Source of the DNA: Takakia lepidozioides | Taxonomy: Eukaryota > Streptophyta > Takakiopsida > Takakiales > Takakiaceae | Reading direction: 5' to 3' | Assembly: GCA_030704615.1 (NCBI GenBank) | Contig: CM060733.1 | Location: 69,128,001 to 69,192,000 of the forward strand | DNA length: 64,000 nt | Shown: piece after piece, positions 11,001 to 21,699 of the stretch | How the letters are laid out: each line of letters starts with the position of its first letter | Numbering within the stretch: position 1 is the first letter of the stretch | The notes under the pieces: generated by a model | Told to the model about the DNA's origin: nothing | The model's input: only the letters and a program-made list of their open reading frames with translations | Databases searched by the model: none | Position numbers and translations under genes: made by a program

Positions 11001-11550
11001 CTGGCATGATGTCATCTCCGACAGTTCAAGAGTACATGGAGGAGAATTACTGGAAGTGTGCAAATGTTCAGATGCCTGTCGATAGCTCTCACCCTGATTG
11101 GATTTGGCTAGTGAGATATGCAAATCCCCTAGGGATTACTGACCCTTGTGTGTTTTTAGGTATGTTCCCACCTCTTTGCTTTCAACTTCTTCTTTTCATG
11201 TCAACCGATGTGTCTTGGAGTAGTAGGTTAAGAGGATAGAATGGGTCAGTAAGCACGGGAAGTCTCCCGTCCCTGCTGCGCACCATGAATCTGGAAAGTA
11301 TACTGATTTGTCTCATGGATTGGTTTATTTGTTCCAGTCAAGGCCAAGCGTCGTATGAAGTCAACATCCGACAAGAAGAAGGATGGACATACCACACCAA
11401 CATGCCAGGAGGGTGGAGGTATATGAGTATTTCTGAGGAGGAGATCTGCTGGCGAGCACAACGCCCTCAAACAGATGCAGGGCAACGGAATGTCCATCTG
11501 GGGAGATGTGGGATGAGAGTAGAATCCGCTACCCATTCTTACTAGTCGGT
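8082..11550 (+). pseudogene. FCP1/NIF-like (HAD-family) phosphatase gene relic with Ser/Thr/acidic linker
   Basis: After an acceptor at 8081, 8082-8723 encodes a low-complexity Ser/Glu/Arg-rich segment (AEKAQSSSESEGRGEGSAG). Frames shift through 8750-9680, a polar region rich in T-E-L-P-T motifs. From about 10400 the reading becomes FCP1-like: LIILSVVGLLCYKPKPDGS at HAD motif I, IPYDWDNVVPRPGLLEFLEL, GIWSCGVQHMVEVLL, FCFIWCRDTCTKLP, then PFYIKDIVGLWEHFG, THLIDDEPTKALRNPLNTGF and EDLVEAL. This order matches plant NIF-domain proteins related to RNA polymerase II CTD phosphatases. Motif IV (IDDEP) is intact, but the motif I aspartates are missing. There is an in-frame TAG at 10508, one frame change near 10755 and a change back near 10985. 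Downstream exons at about 10985-11160 and 11339-11450 give a basic tail (VKAKRRMKSTSDKKKDG). Its join to the 2505-5875 relic across the repeat array is possible but unproven. Confidence 0.55.
8999..9350 (+). repeat. 218-bp imperfect tandem duplication inside the linker region
   Basis: TAACCGAGGACATC occurs at 8999 and 9217, and AGGCARTCACAGCTGTC at 9061 and 9279, the same 218-bp offset. A further pair (GGAAACRGAGCTYCC) lies near 9121 and 9329. As 218 is not a multiple of three, the duplication or later indels shifted frame; the two copies of RQSQLS are read in different frames. Confidence 0.8.
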
Positions 11551-12589
11551 GACAGTCTTCCACCAGTTGGGATATTGTAAATAATGTACATTGACAATGA
11601 CGCTATTCTCTAAGCGAAAATTATGAATCCAAATGGTTCATTATTTTTTAGTCATTTCATGTCCAGAGCGATGGATACCATGGCTGTGCTCTGTGTTCTC
11701 TGTGTACTCTTTGTTCGGTTTTGGAATTCATTACTCATGTCGATATGAGAGGTATCACCACGGGAGATCTCCCCTACCTGACTATGTGCATGTTTTGGTT
11801 TCGTCATCACACCCGTCAGACTCTTTTAGACTAGAGAGCGTGAGTAAGGACGGGAGACCTCCCGTCCTCTTGCCTTTCTATTTGTGCTTGTTCCTGTCAG
11901 ACCCCTCATTCTTTATGGCTTTGGTGGGTTGTTGTATCTTGTGCATGTTTACCCCTCAATTTAATTTGACTATGCCTGATGTGTATCGCTAATTGGGAGG
12001 GGAGATCTCCCATCTATGTTTTGTGCGTGGAGCTATGACTTAAATGAATGAAGAATAATCGGTTCACGGCCTTGTCTGTGACCTTGGAATCCGCTAGGTG
12101 GTTCTTATTTTATGGATGACGCTCTTGAGGAACCGGACTGAGACTCGAGGACGATAATAGACAGAGATAAACAGTCCTGTCGAAGGGCTGATGCATTGGA
12201 GCCGAACTGTTCGAATGAATTGGCTTTATAGAGACTATGTTCAGTATGGTTTGTGTCGAAGACTATGGTTTTGGGTCCTATGGGATGGTGATGGTTGATT
12301 AGTGCCCATAGCCAGGGACCTCAATGGCTGTACAAATTTGGTTTGGTGATGCTCTAATAAATTACTCTGGACATTTTGGGACGTATCTCGACGGGATGTC
12401 TTTCTATCTTACTATGTTCTAATCATAGATCGGGAGATCTCCCTTGCCTCAGTAGAGATGTCGAACTTGGGACAGCAGTCATAATTCTCCTGTACTTTTG
12501 GAGTGACAATGTTTGGCATTTTTTTGTAGGCTAATATTAAAAAAATGGAGCAACTGTGATTGACATGAGGTCTCCCGTGCTGCCCGTGA

Positions 12590-14000
12590 AACTATAGAAA
12601 ACTAGGATTTCAACTCATATTAGGGATGTGATCAGGGTATGGATTCTCTAGGAACAACAATATTTACTAAACATCTACTACAATAAACTTAATAAAATCA
12701 TTTAATTTTGTTTCATATTGAATTTTTATTCAATTTAAATAAATAAATAAAAGTCATAGATCAAGGGAAATGCGGTCCTACCTACCCTTCAAGCTTTAGG
12801 CAGTGGGAGGTGAAATTCAAAAATTAACTAACTTTACATTCATTTACGTTGGTACAGAAAACCTAGAGACATGCTGTTACCCATTGACCTAATAGTGAAA
12901 GAGTAAGCAATTTGGTATGAGGTAGCCTATATATATGCGCACACAAATGCATGCATATGGAGGAATGTATGCGTGCATACAAATTTTAGATATGCATAGG
13001 AACAATTTTATATGCACAACACTTAAATAAGGCCCAAGGGTACCTAAAAAACAAAAAAAATTGTGATTCATCAAATCTTAGGGTCCATAGTCAAAATATC
13101 AAAGGATGGAATAAAAATATTCTATATAGAATATTCCATATTCATTGTATTATTATTCCACATGGGTGAGTGTAGGAATGGGAGAGGAACGTGTTGCTTT
13201 TATGGCTTTCTAACATGAGAAAAAAGGTCGAAAAATTAAAAAGTGACAAGGCACGGCTCCTTGTTAGATACAAATGGTGAAGGTACGGGCTCTTCCAATG
13301 GTGGGAGTCTAGTTTGAAGTTCAGAATGGAGCAATGCTCAAGGAATGTTAGGGAGCTTGACAATGTGATGGAGATGGTCCGCCTGCGCATTTGGGTAGTA
13401 AATGGCGATGGCCCGCAAGGGAATTCAATTTTACAAAAAAGACTATTGATTGGTAATCAAACCCGTAATCTCATAACTTAAAAAACATAATCCTTACCAA
13501 ACCACCACCCATTTAATCTTGTTACATAGGTTTTGCAGTATCTATATATCTATCTTCTGAAACATTTTTATTTTACAAAAACATAATGTCCATCAAAGAT
13601 GGAACCACAACCTATCGGGTATCAAGCCTAGTTCATACACACTATACTACCTATTCAGACTTGAAACACTAATGAGATAAAGATAGTCACCCTGTGTGTA
13701 CATAACATGCCACAATACTCATAAGGGTTGATCTTACTAATGATGAAATTTGATAGTGCTGAAGTGCACGTCGAACTTGCATTCCGGTAAAGGGATCTAT
13801 GAAATGCAGTAGAGATCTATGTACAAACTATTACATAGATAAATCAAATGACAGGAAGATAACATGAAATCTGATTTCAACACCATGTCATTTGCCCCAT
13901 TTGTTTTACCTTACACTAGAGAGAAAGACATGTATCATAAAGAATAACCAAAAATTCGGACCGACAATGAGGACGATATATTGTATATGTAATTTCTAAT
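12590..14000. other. AT-rich gene-poor spacer
   Basis: No coding exon, repeat array or RNA gene is recognisable. The palindrome family ends at about 12580, which marks the right edge of the 2.4-12.6 kb unit. The stretch near 12660-12760 is strongly A/T-rich. Confidence 0.5.
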
Positions 14001-14003
14001 TAC

Positions 14004-15345
14004 CTACATAACATCATCAACTGATACTTCATCATCCGTGTCATAAGCCTGTGATTCAGAGGCATACACATCCATGAAAGCCTCAACTCTACGCAACCTA
14101 TCCACGGATTGTCCAACAGTAACTGCTCTTCGGTCAAACAACAGATCATTGGAAAGACCTACATCACGTTGTTGATGTATTGAATGCAAAGCTTGGGACT
14201 CGGCATACGAAGGTAGATAAAATGATGAAAGAGGACTTTGGGGTAGACTGTCGTAGATGGTCCGCACAATCCCATCACTACATCATGATATGCCTACCAC
14301 TAATTTGTCTGAGGCAGTCCATTCTGCTTGGTGGAAGACAGCAGGCAATGGGAAAAAAATGAAGGTTGACGATTTCATGCGTGCCGTGCACAATGTTGAG
14401 AACCCCTGGTGGCAAGCCTGCCTTAGTTGCAATATGAGGCCACCATGCATGACATGTCACGAGCTCTTTTGCAGCAGACAACATTTTACAGGCACACCAC
14501 AGGAAAGATATGGGGGACGGGGCTCGACAAAGAGGAGCTCATGTTGCATCAAGTAGCTAGATCTAATAGCTCAGCAAAAATGGGTAAGGTTGTACGTGGC
14601 ATAGTAGCTGGAACACCCATGCACACAAGGGGGGTTCAATTGGAGGGAGACAATCGCACTGTTCCAGTCAAACACAAGTTAGGCGATGAGCATGGTGGGC
14701 CAAACGAATCTTGGAGGTGTGATATGAATGTAAAGACCGTTCCAGTCACGCCATTGGGATGCCCAGTCCACACCAGCCATCTAGGTTTGTCAGCTCCAAA
14801 TCAAATTATGACATTCCTGGTTCTTCGACTTTCTTTGAGACAAATCCACATGTTGCTATCCCTCCTCAGCCAATGCAATGGGGAAATCTAGTGAGAGAGA
14901 CACAAGACTTTTCCGATGCATTGTTCAGGATTCAGCGGACAGGTCCTGCTTCCATGGTTCATTGTTCTGCCTTGGTTGGAGTCTCCAAGGATACATGCAA
15001 AGCGCTCATCAGGAAAGGTAAAGGAAGTCCTGCACCTTGCTTCACTGGCAAGTTACTAGCACCGAACATGAAAGAACCAAAATTGCAAGTTTTTTGGTTT
15101 TGCCCCACAGATGTTTTGTCGTGTGTTGGAGGGACCGTGCCATCCTATTGCTTGGGAAAACCGGGTATACCTAACGTGTGGCCTGTGAAGGTTGGAACCA
15201 ACCTTACACAAGAAGATGTGGACAACCCTTGCAGGTTTTCGACTAGTCTATCCTCCCAACGTTCTTCATCCGAACTTTCATGTGGGACCACTTCCAGTGG
15301 AACAACATATTCATCAAGGTGTGGTCCTTCCTGTGGGTAAATATC
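14004..15345 (+). pseudogene. Probable MULE-type transposase remnant with SWIM-like region
   Basis: On the plus strand 14257-14556 reads HHDMPTTNLSEAVHSAWWKT, then a GNGKKMKVDDFMRAVHNVE stretch, resembling the NxxESxHxxxK segment after the catalytic core of Mutator-like transposases. About 14880-15210 reads DALFRIQRTGPASMVHCSAL, then GVSKDTCKALIRKGKGSPAP and CFTGKLLAP, a Cys/His spacing like a degenerate SWIM zinc finger, the usual next domain in MULEs. A short minus-strand ORF (14004-14267) with an acidic end (YDTDDEVSVDDVM) overlaps the left edge and is unexplained. I infer the family from domain order; no terminal inverted repeats were found. Confidence 0.35.
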
Positions 15346-15474
15346 CCACTACACGCTATGGGGTGCGCATTTGGCGTCGAGATCCGACTCCTCATATCGT
15401 ACACTGATATGGGTGTAATTGAATGTTGCGCAAAATTTTACTCCAATGCGGATGTTCAGTCTTCTTAATTGCAT

Positions 15475-16080
15475 GATCTTCACATCCTCGCCATCCTCCA
15501 ACCCTTCACATTCCCCTGGTTTGGAATTGCTGGAGTGCTGAGCCTAGTCTGTTGAAGTCATAAATTGTCGGTCATAAATAACCAAATGAAACATGTTACT
15601 ACTCTGCTAATTGATATGAAGACCCTTGCCATGACATGCCAGCCGCAATGCCCAAATATTAAACTTATGCCCATGTGCACACTCCTTCCCTCACAGACAG
15701 TCACGCTTCAACAGTATCCATTTCAAGAACAAGTAGTTTCAACTATGTAGTTATAGACACAACAGGTCCAGCTTGGGTCCAACTTTCACTGGGGATGATA
15801 TAGTCGGTGACGACCATAACACTTAACATCGCCGTACGGACTTGCCAATTTTGAGGGTGGTGCTATAGTCGGTGGCGACTACAACAACTCACCTGCAGCC
15901 CACGGTGATATGCGTTCCACCTTCTATTTCCGTGGAGTATTACCACTATGCATTAAGTCGGCAGTTTTGGTTCCCGACCTCCACCTTCAAGTAGGTTCGG
16001 TGTAGGTTCGGGCGAGGGTCGGAAAACTCTGCTCATGCTCATGCGCTCACCGCTCATGCTCATGGATTTGCAACCCCCAA
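15475..16080. other. Spacer without recognised gene
   Basis: No coding signal. TATAGTCGGTGRCGAC occurs twice (near 15799 and 15862), and a run of CTCATGCTCATG words lies near 16035-16065. Confidence 0.4.
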
Positions 16081-16084
16081 TATT

Positions 16085-17490
16085 AGGTTCTTCATTTTTT
16101 TTTTGCTTACTAGTACCCTACAAACAACACTAAGTTCTAGCGAAGTCTGGAGTTTTCCATAAGTGTTTGTCTATTTTGTAACTTAAACAAAAACCCTAAA
16201 CCCTTACCATAAAACCCTAAACATTTACCCTTAATCCAATACCCCATAACCCTTTCCCTTCCCTTTGCAAATGGGAATCAACTATCCATACCATAACCAT
16301 AACCATTTTGGTTATCCAAATCTCTTCAATGTATCCAAATTTCCATTTTGTACCCTACTAACACACACTAAGTTGTAGCAAGTGCGAGTCTTCCGGCATG
16401 TATGCTCACCATTTCTGCCTTCAACCCAAGCTCTAAACCCTCGTCGAAAACCCTAAGCAAATACGCCATTGTTACGTCTAAACCCTTACCCTTCCCCTGC
16501 AAATGGGAATGAAGTATCCATACCATAACCATAACTATTATGGTTATTCAAATCTCTTCGCCCTTCACCTTGCACAAGGTTTTGCCTTTGGTTTGGATTG
16601 ACATGCACTTACCTTCTTTTTATCGAACTTTGCTTTCTATGTATCTTAATACCAAGTTCCAAGGACGAGTCTTTCATTTAAATACTTGTCCGATGCAATG
16701 ACTACAGTTCCATAATATTAGGTTATTCATTTTTATTTTGCTTACTACCTTACTAACAACACTAAGTTGTAGCGAGTGCGAGTCTTCCGGCATGTATGCT
16801 CACCATTTCTGCCTTCAACCCAAACCCTAAACCCTCGTCGGGAACCCTAAACAAAACCCTACGCCCTTGTTACGTCTAAACCCTTACCCTTCCCCTTCCC
16901 CTGCCAATGGGAATGAAGTATCCATACCATAACCATATGTATCTTAATACCAGGTTCCAAGGACGAATCCTCAATCTAAATACTTCTCCGGCCCAATGAC
17001 TCTTCCATAATATTTGTTTCTCTATTTTTTATTTTATTTTATAGCCTACTAACACACACCAAGTTCTAGCGACTGTGAGTCTTCCATATTTGTTTGTCCA
17101 ATAGTGTTCTTAAACCCAAACCGAAAACCCTACCTTTACCATCACCCCTAAGCCATTAATCTTACCATAAATCAATAACTTTAGTGTACTACCCTAGTTA
17201 CACTCCAAACCTTATTGTACTACCATGTTACCTCTTCTCAATGTTTCATGCTCATTTAATATTTTCTTTTGTTGGATAAGGTATGATAGAATATTACAGG
17301 GATATCAAATTCCTCAACCATTTCTTAATTCTACCGAGTGTGAGTCCATCATATTTGTTTGTCCTTTTGTACCCTAAATCCAAACCCTAAACCCTTACCC
17401 TTACTGTAACCCCAAACCTTATTACACGTCTCTCTAGTTACACCCCAAACCTTATTGTACTACCCTAGTACCTCTTCCGAATGTTTCATG
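16085..17490. repeat. Diverged tandem repeats with interstitial telomere-like CCCTAAA motifs
   Basis: CCCTAAACCC and AACCCTAAAC-type words recur near 16192, 16220, 16432, 16825, 16850 and 17385. They sit in longer units sharing TAGCGAGTGCGAGTCTTCC (near 16378, 16773, and variants near 17067 and 17335) and a CCATACCATAACCATAACC word (near 16285, 16515 and 16920). Unit length is about 300-450 bp. The plant-type telomere heptamer is interspersed rather than in long perfect arrays, so this is an interstitial or satellite-like block. Confidence 0.75.
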
Positions 17491-17509
17491 CTATTCTAAT
17501 ATTTTATCT

Positions 17510-17842
17510 AAGCCCAAGTGTAAGATCTTCTATCCAGTGCATCTCCTATATCGAGGCCCAAGTGCGACCTCTAGGGTAGCTTGTACCTTTGGCCCTGCTC
17601 ACGAAGAATTGAAATCTAGGATCAAGTGCAATTTCCTATGTATCCCTTGATGCGTCTCCTATGTTGAGGAAGAAGTGGGACCTCTAGTGTAGCCTCTGCC
17701 GTTGGCCATATGTGAAGAATTGAAATCTAAGACCAAGTGCAATTTTGTATGTATCCAAGTGTGTCGCCTATGTCGAGGCCCATCTAAGCCCAAGTGCAAT
17801 CTCCTATGTATGTCTCCCATGTCCAGGCCCAATTTTTTTTTT
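17510..17842. repeat. Satellite-like array (family shared with 61.3-62.5 kb)
   Basis: Words such as CCAAGTGCAATYTCCTATGT, GAGGCCCAAGTGCGACCTCT and GAAGAATTGAAATCTAAG recur with a period near 110-150 bp. The same words build the longer array at 61325-62465. Confidence 0.8.
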
Positions 17843-17894
17843 TCCAAAATTTATTGAGTAGTAATATATCCAATCATTAATCATACATCTCCTG

Positions 17895-18355
17895 TCGAGG
17901 CTGCAATCATTGTCCCAAGAAAGCCCACTTTGTTATTTTTCACGAATTTCCGGCGACCAAAAATACTTGAAATTTCACATCTCCCAGGTCCAAAAATAAT
18001 GAGACCAATTCGGTGCACCCCTTCTCATCGAGGGCTTTCCAACGATATGAAGCACCAGGGCTAGGCCCCGCGGTTTGGGAGATCTCAACGCTACAAACAA
18101 ACAAACCGCCTCACTTCATATATTGATATGAAGCAAGGCAGTTTGTTTGTTTGTTTATTTGTAGCGTTGAGATCTCCCAAACCGCAGGGCCCCAACCCTG
18201 GTGCTTCGTACTGTTGGAAAGCCCTCGATGAGGAGGGGTGCACCGACGTGGTCTCATAATTTTTGGACCTGCGGTGTGGGAGATATGGAATTTCAAGTAT
18301 TTTTGGTCGTTCGAAATTCGTGAAAAATAGCAAAGTGGGCTTTCCTGGAACAATG
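17895..18355. repeat. Long near-perfect inverted repeat, arms about 230 bp
   Basis: The left arm runs from about 17895 to 18121 and the right from about 18126 to 18355, around a 4-nt loop ATTG at 18122-18125. Matching landmarks are AAAGCCCACTTTG (about 17918) with CAAAGTGGGCTTT (about 18331), and GGTTTGGGAGATCTCAACGC (about 18072) with GCGTTGAGATCTCCCAAACC (about 18163). Parts of the arm recur unpaired near 61860-62045. If transcribed it would fold into a hairpin of about 230 bp. Confidence 0.9.
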
Positions 18356-18920
18356 ACGTGGAGAATTCCCAAACTGCAGGGTCTTTGGATATATAGGGGA
18401 TTGCACTTGGACTTAGATGACACTGGATACTTGGGCCAACAACACATGCTACCCTAGTAGTAATGGTTTAAGGGTGTCCACTCCCTGTCTTTGAAAAAAA
18501 AGAAAAAAAAGAATGGCTCGACATTCATTATTATTATTCAGTGCCCATGTTTGGAACAGCCCATATTTTTTGGGCGAAATAAAGCCAAAAAACACTCGAA
18601 CTTTGTCGGCTGCGACACTCCCTTGTAAAAAAACAGGGGAAAAAACGAAAAAAAATTCCAGAGAGCGCGCGTTCCCTGGCGGAGTGTCACCATAAAGCAC
18701 CAAGGGAACCACCCCTTGGCGCCTGGGAACCGGATCCCGTGGCACCCGCCATCCAACGACCGGCGCCTGTTGGCGTGGTAGCCATGGGGGATCTCGCCAC
18801 GTGCTGCGCCCTGGGCCGTCCGTTCGCCAAGCGTTTTAGGGTTGGAGGGGGTGGCCGTCGCCACTGCGTGGCGGCTATCACTTTGAGTTCATCGCCTACT
18901 ATGTTGTGCCTTGAGTTCAT

Positions 18921-21690
18921 GTGCGTCGCCAGGTTTGTTTAGTGTGCGCTTGTTTATTGGGAGGGACTTTAAGGATGTGGGGGAGCTTCAATGCGCGGAC
19001 GCGACTGTTGGATCGCATTAGGATTGTGGCGCCCTCTGATGCTGAAGGCACATCAAATGAGTCAAGTGACTCTATCCCCTCACCCCCAGAGTCATCCCAA
19101 ACTTCTCATGGCACTATTGTGGTGTCTTCTGACACACATGACAGTGAGGATTCAGATGATGTACATGAGGACACTTGCTTGCCAAAAAAGTTAAGCCTAA
19201 CTATGATCTGACAAGGAAATTCCAGTTGGAGTGGGTAACAAAGCTGCCATGGGCTGAGGGGGAGCTTGGCACAGATGTGAGCTTACATCTTGTGAGGTGC
19301 AAGGTCTGCTCCACCATCAATAAGAGGCCCGTGCTCATGGCCCCCAAGTGGAACACACTCATCAAGCACGAGGGGAGGAGGAGGGCCCAGAGGGACATGC
19401 CCTAGTATAAGGTAAAAAAGGGAGAATGGTATGTAACAAGTGAATATTGCAAGCACAAGAAGAATGGCGCTTTATATAATGCCCGTGTTCCTGCAATAGT
19501 ACTGGAACAGATTGTTGTCCACAACACGGGTGAGGGGGCTAGAAAGAGAGTCCAATTTGCTACTCTTCTTCATTTGCTTTCAAGGGGCCGACCCATGACA
19601 GAGTATGAAAGAATGCAAGATTTGTATGAGTATTTGGTGGTCCAAAACAGCCCCAAAATGCATTGGAGTGCTACAGGTGGCTGGATTATGGCAGAGTTCA
19701 TGTACAATGAGGTTCAACATGCTATGCTGACTTCTGTAAGAGCTGCCAGATTTGTTGCCTTGACTTGCGATGAGGTAACCTCTGTGGACAACGACTCGTG
19801 GATCAACGTCCATGCGTATATTGTGCAGAACTGGGTAAGAATCCCCATGATGATCTCTCTCGGGAGTGGGGTTGATAACCTCACTCTAGTCATAATGGAT
19901 GCATTGCGAAAGGGTGGAGGATTCACTGAATTTTCTGTAGCTCAGAAATTGCTTTGTGTTTGGGGCTGATGGTGTGAGCACCTTCCAAGGTGTGAGGAAT
20001 GGTGTCACAAAGCAAATTGCATCCAAGCATGCTCCCTTCTGTATGGGGCTGCATTGCATGGCACATAGGTGCAATTTGGCCTTCAAGACACTATCCCAGT
20101 TGAGCATTGTTAGCGGCATTGAGACTTTGCTTTAGACCAACCATTCCTATTTTGCACACAGCCCCAAAAGACACTTGGATCACCAAGCTTGCAGACATGA
20201 TGAAAACAAAGGGTCTAAAAATGCTTCGGAATGTGAAAACGCGGTGGGTGTCCATCATTGAACCAAGAAGTAGATTTTGGCTAAGTACAGACCCCTCTTG
20301 GCCAAAATGCAGATCAACAAGACGGACAACAAAACTGCAATGGTATGGTTAGAATTTGTTGGCTTGTGTGCATGTTTTATCATGTTGTGCATGTTTATGA
20401 TTTGGTGTGTTGCTGTGGTGTGTGACAGGGTTTGTTGGCTTTGTTATACACCATGTTGGGTATGTGTTGTATTCTCCCCCTCCTTGAGAGCATCGATTGT
20501 TTGGTGCAGTTTGCACAAGGCCGGAATGTTTTTTTGACATGGTTGCTGCGATTAAAATCTATCAGGGGCAGTTGTACTCCTTGTACATTGACCGGGGAAC
20601 TGCCTTTGCAAGTGATAAGTTCTGGTCTTTTAAAAGCTTGTTGGATTGTAGCCATGAGCAAATCCACCTCAAGTGGGTGGCTGATCTGAACAACAACTCG
20701 CAGCATTTGGTTTATATTGTGAATGGGGAGCAAGTGTAGGCTAACCATGTGTCTGTTGCATCCATGCCCATTGTGCACGTGGCTGGTGTTGAGGACTTGG
20801 TGACAGTGGAGGCACAAGTAGGGCAGGGTGTGGATGGGGCTGAGGTATAGAGTCCGCGGAACTATGTGAACAATGACTTATGGAACAACCTTGTGACCAA
20901 AACTGAGTGTTCAAGTAATATTTAACTGCCAGCCCATGAAATCTGATACCCTAGTTGAAATCTGGTTACCATTGTTGCTGCTGTGACTGTCCAGGCTTTA
21001 AAATGCATGGTGCATGTCTTTGGGGGGCGGGGGGTTAGACTTGTTTGTCGTTTAAATATTTTGATTTTTTTGCTCTAACTTAAGCGCATGTGGGTGTGCA
21101 GTTGCAGCCATGCAACTTGTGGAGGAGTTGAATATCTGATTTTCTCAACACTCAGTGCTTGATGCCATGGGAATTGTGTACCCACAGTACTGGTTGCAAT
21201 CAGGGGCTGAGGATAGTTTTAGGAAGCACCTTGAGGTGCTCAAGAGCTGGTATGGTGAAGCTAGAGTTTTTGGCGAAGGGGCTGATCAGAAAACAATTCA
21301 GCCCACCCTCAATCATTGGGACTTGGACTCCCAACAAGGTATGTTCAAGTTGAGTATGAAATCCAATGCTTTGGCAGCCATGGAACCCCCCCTTTGATGT
21401 CAACCCTCTCACAAAGATCTGGAGAACTATTCATGCATCTCGCGTACTAACTCATGCATTCCTGGAGTATGTCAAACTTGCAGAGATCGCGATGGTGCAT
21501 GTCTTGGGCAAGGATTCATTTTTGGCATTTTTTAAGAACAAGATGCGGTCTGGCCTTGATCCCCACCTAGCGGTGGTGGTGGGTATGCATGGCCATAAAT
21601 TCTTTGGTCTACGTGATCTCCCATACGAATCATGCTTCGACAAGTGGAGTGGAGTGGTGCCCCGTGGCCGTTATGGTGTCTCTGCTTAGA
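18921..21690 (+). pseudogene. hAT-type transposase relic (ZNF862-like)
   Basis: Coding segments in order: an acidic Ser-rich leader (about 18960-19200); a BED-like zinc finger (LHLVRCKVCSTINKRPVLM, then LIKHEGRRRA) at 19175-19405; 19574-19969 with CDEVTSVDNDSWINVHAYIV, the first catalytic block; about 19965-20120 with GADGVSTFQGVRNGVTKQIA and GLHCMAHRCNLAF, the conserved HCxxHxxNL block; about 20530-20740; and about 21105-21690 ending in the dimerisation region (WRTIHASRVLTHAF, KLAEIAMVHVLG). The usual GSVEDER/FS motif is missing, reading GKDSFLAFFKNKMR. Stops interrupt the frame (TAG near 19405 and 20737, TGA near 21137) and there is a frame change near 21390. No terminal inverted repeats or 8-bp target duplications were identified. 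Confidence 0.75.
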
Positions 21691-21699
21691 TTTGCAGAG

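Larger units (their letters stand above)
2439..12580. repeat. Dispersed family of about 25 short palindromes, core GGGAGRTCTCCC
   Basis: Copies, exact or with one to four changes, start at about 2439, 3083, 3255, 4391, 4785, 5314, 6077, 6753, 6779, 6806, 6831, 7120, 7146, 7483, 7959, 7984, 8874, 9502, 10186, 11254, 11758, 11847, 11998, 12429 and 12562. The usual form is GACGGGAGRTCTCCCGTC. The best are nearly perfect, for example 11847-11868 with 10-bp arms around a 2-bp centre. Most lie in non-coding or predicted intronic DNA, and those at 4391, 4785 and 10186 begin within about 15 nt of a predicted GT donor. I found none elsewhere in the window. They are too short and scattered for CRISPR; they could be tiny palindromic mobile sequences or a protein-binding site. 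Confidence 0.85.

Noticed and set aside
1-11160. TAG read as glutamine (non-standard code) to explain many in-frame TAGs
   Set aside because: The intact TAF4 gene uses TAG as its real terminator and has no internal TAG; the relics also contain TGA, TAA and frameshifts. Decay explains all of it.
2439-12580. CRISPR array from the many short palindromes
   Set aside because: Spacing is irregular (26 to over 1000 bp), copies vary, the host is a eukaryote, and there are no cas genes.
13400-13520. tRNA-like sequence near 13.45 kb (GGTAATCAAACCC)
   Set aside because: No cloverleaf arms or acceptor stem can be paired around it.
18449-18864. Minus-strand ORFs at 18.45-18.86 kb
   Set aside because: No domain, no splice context, and composition driven by GC-rich and poly-A segments.
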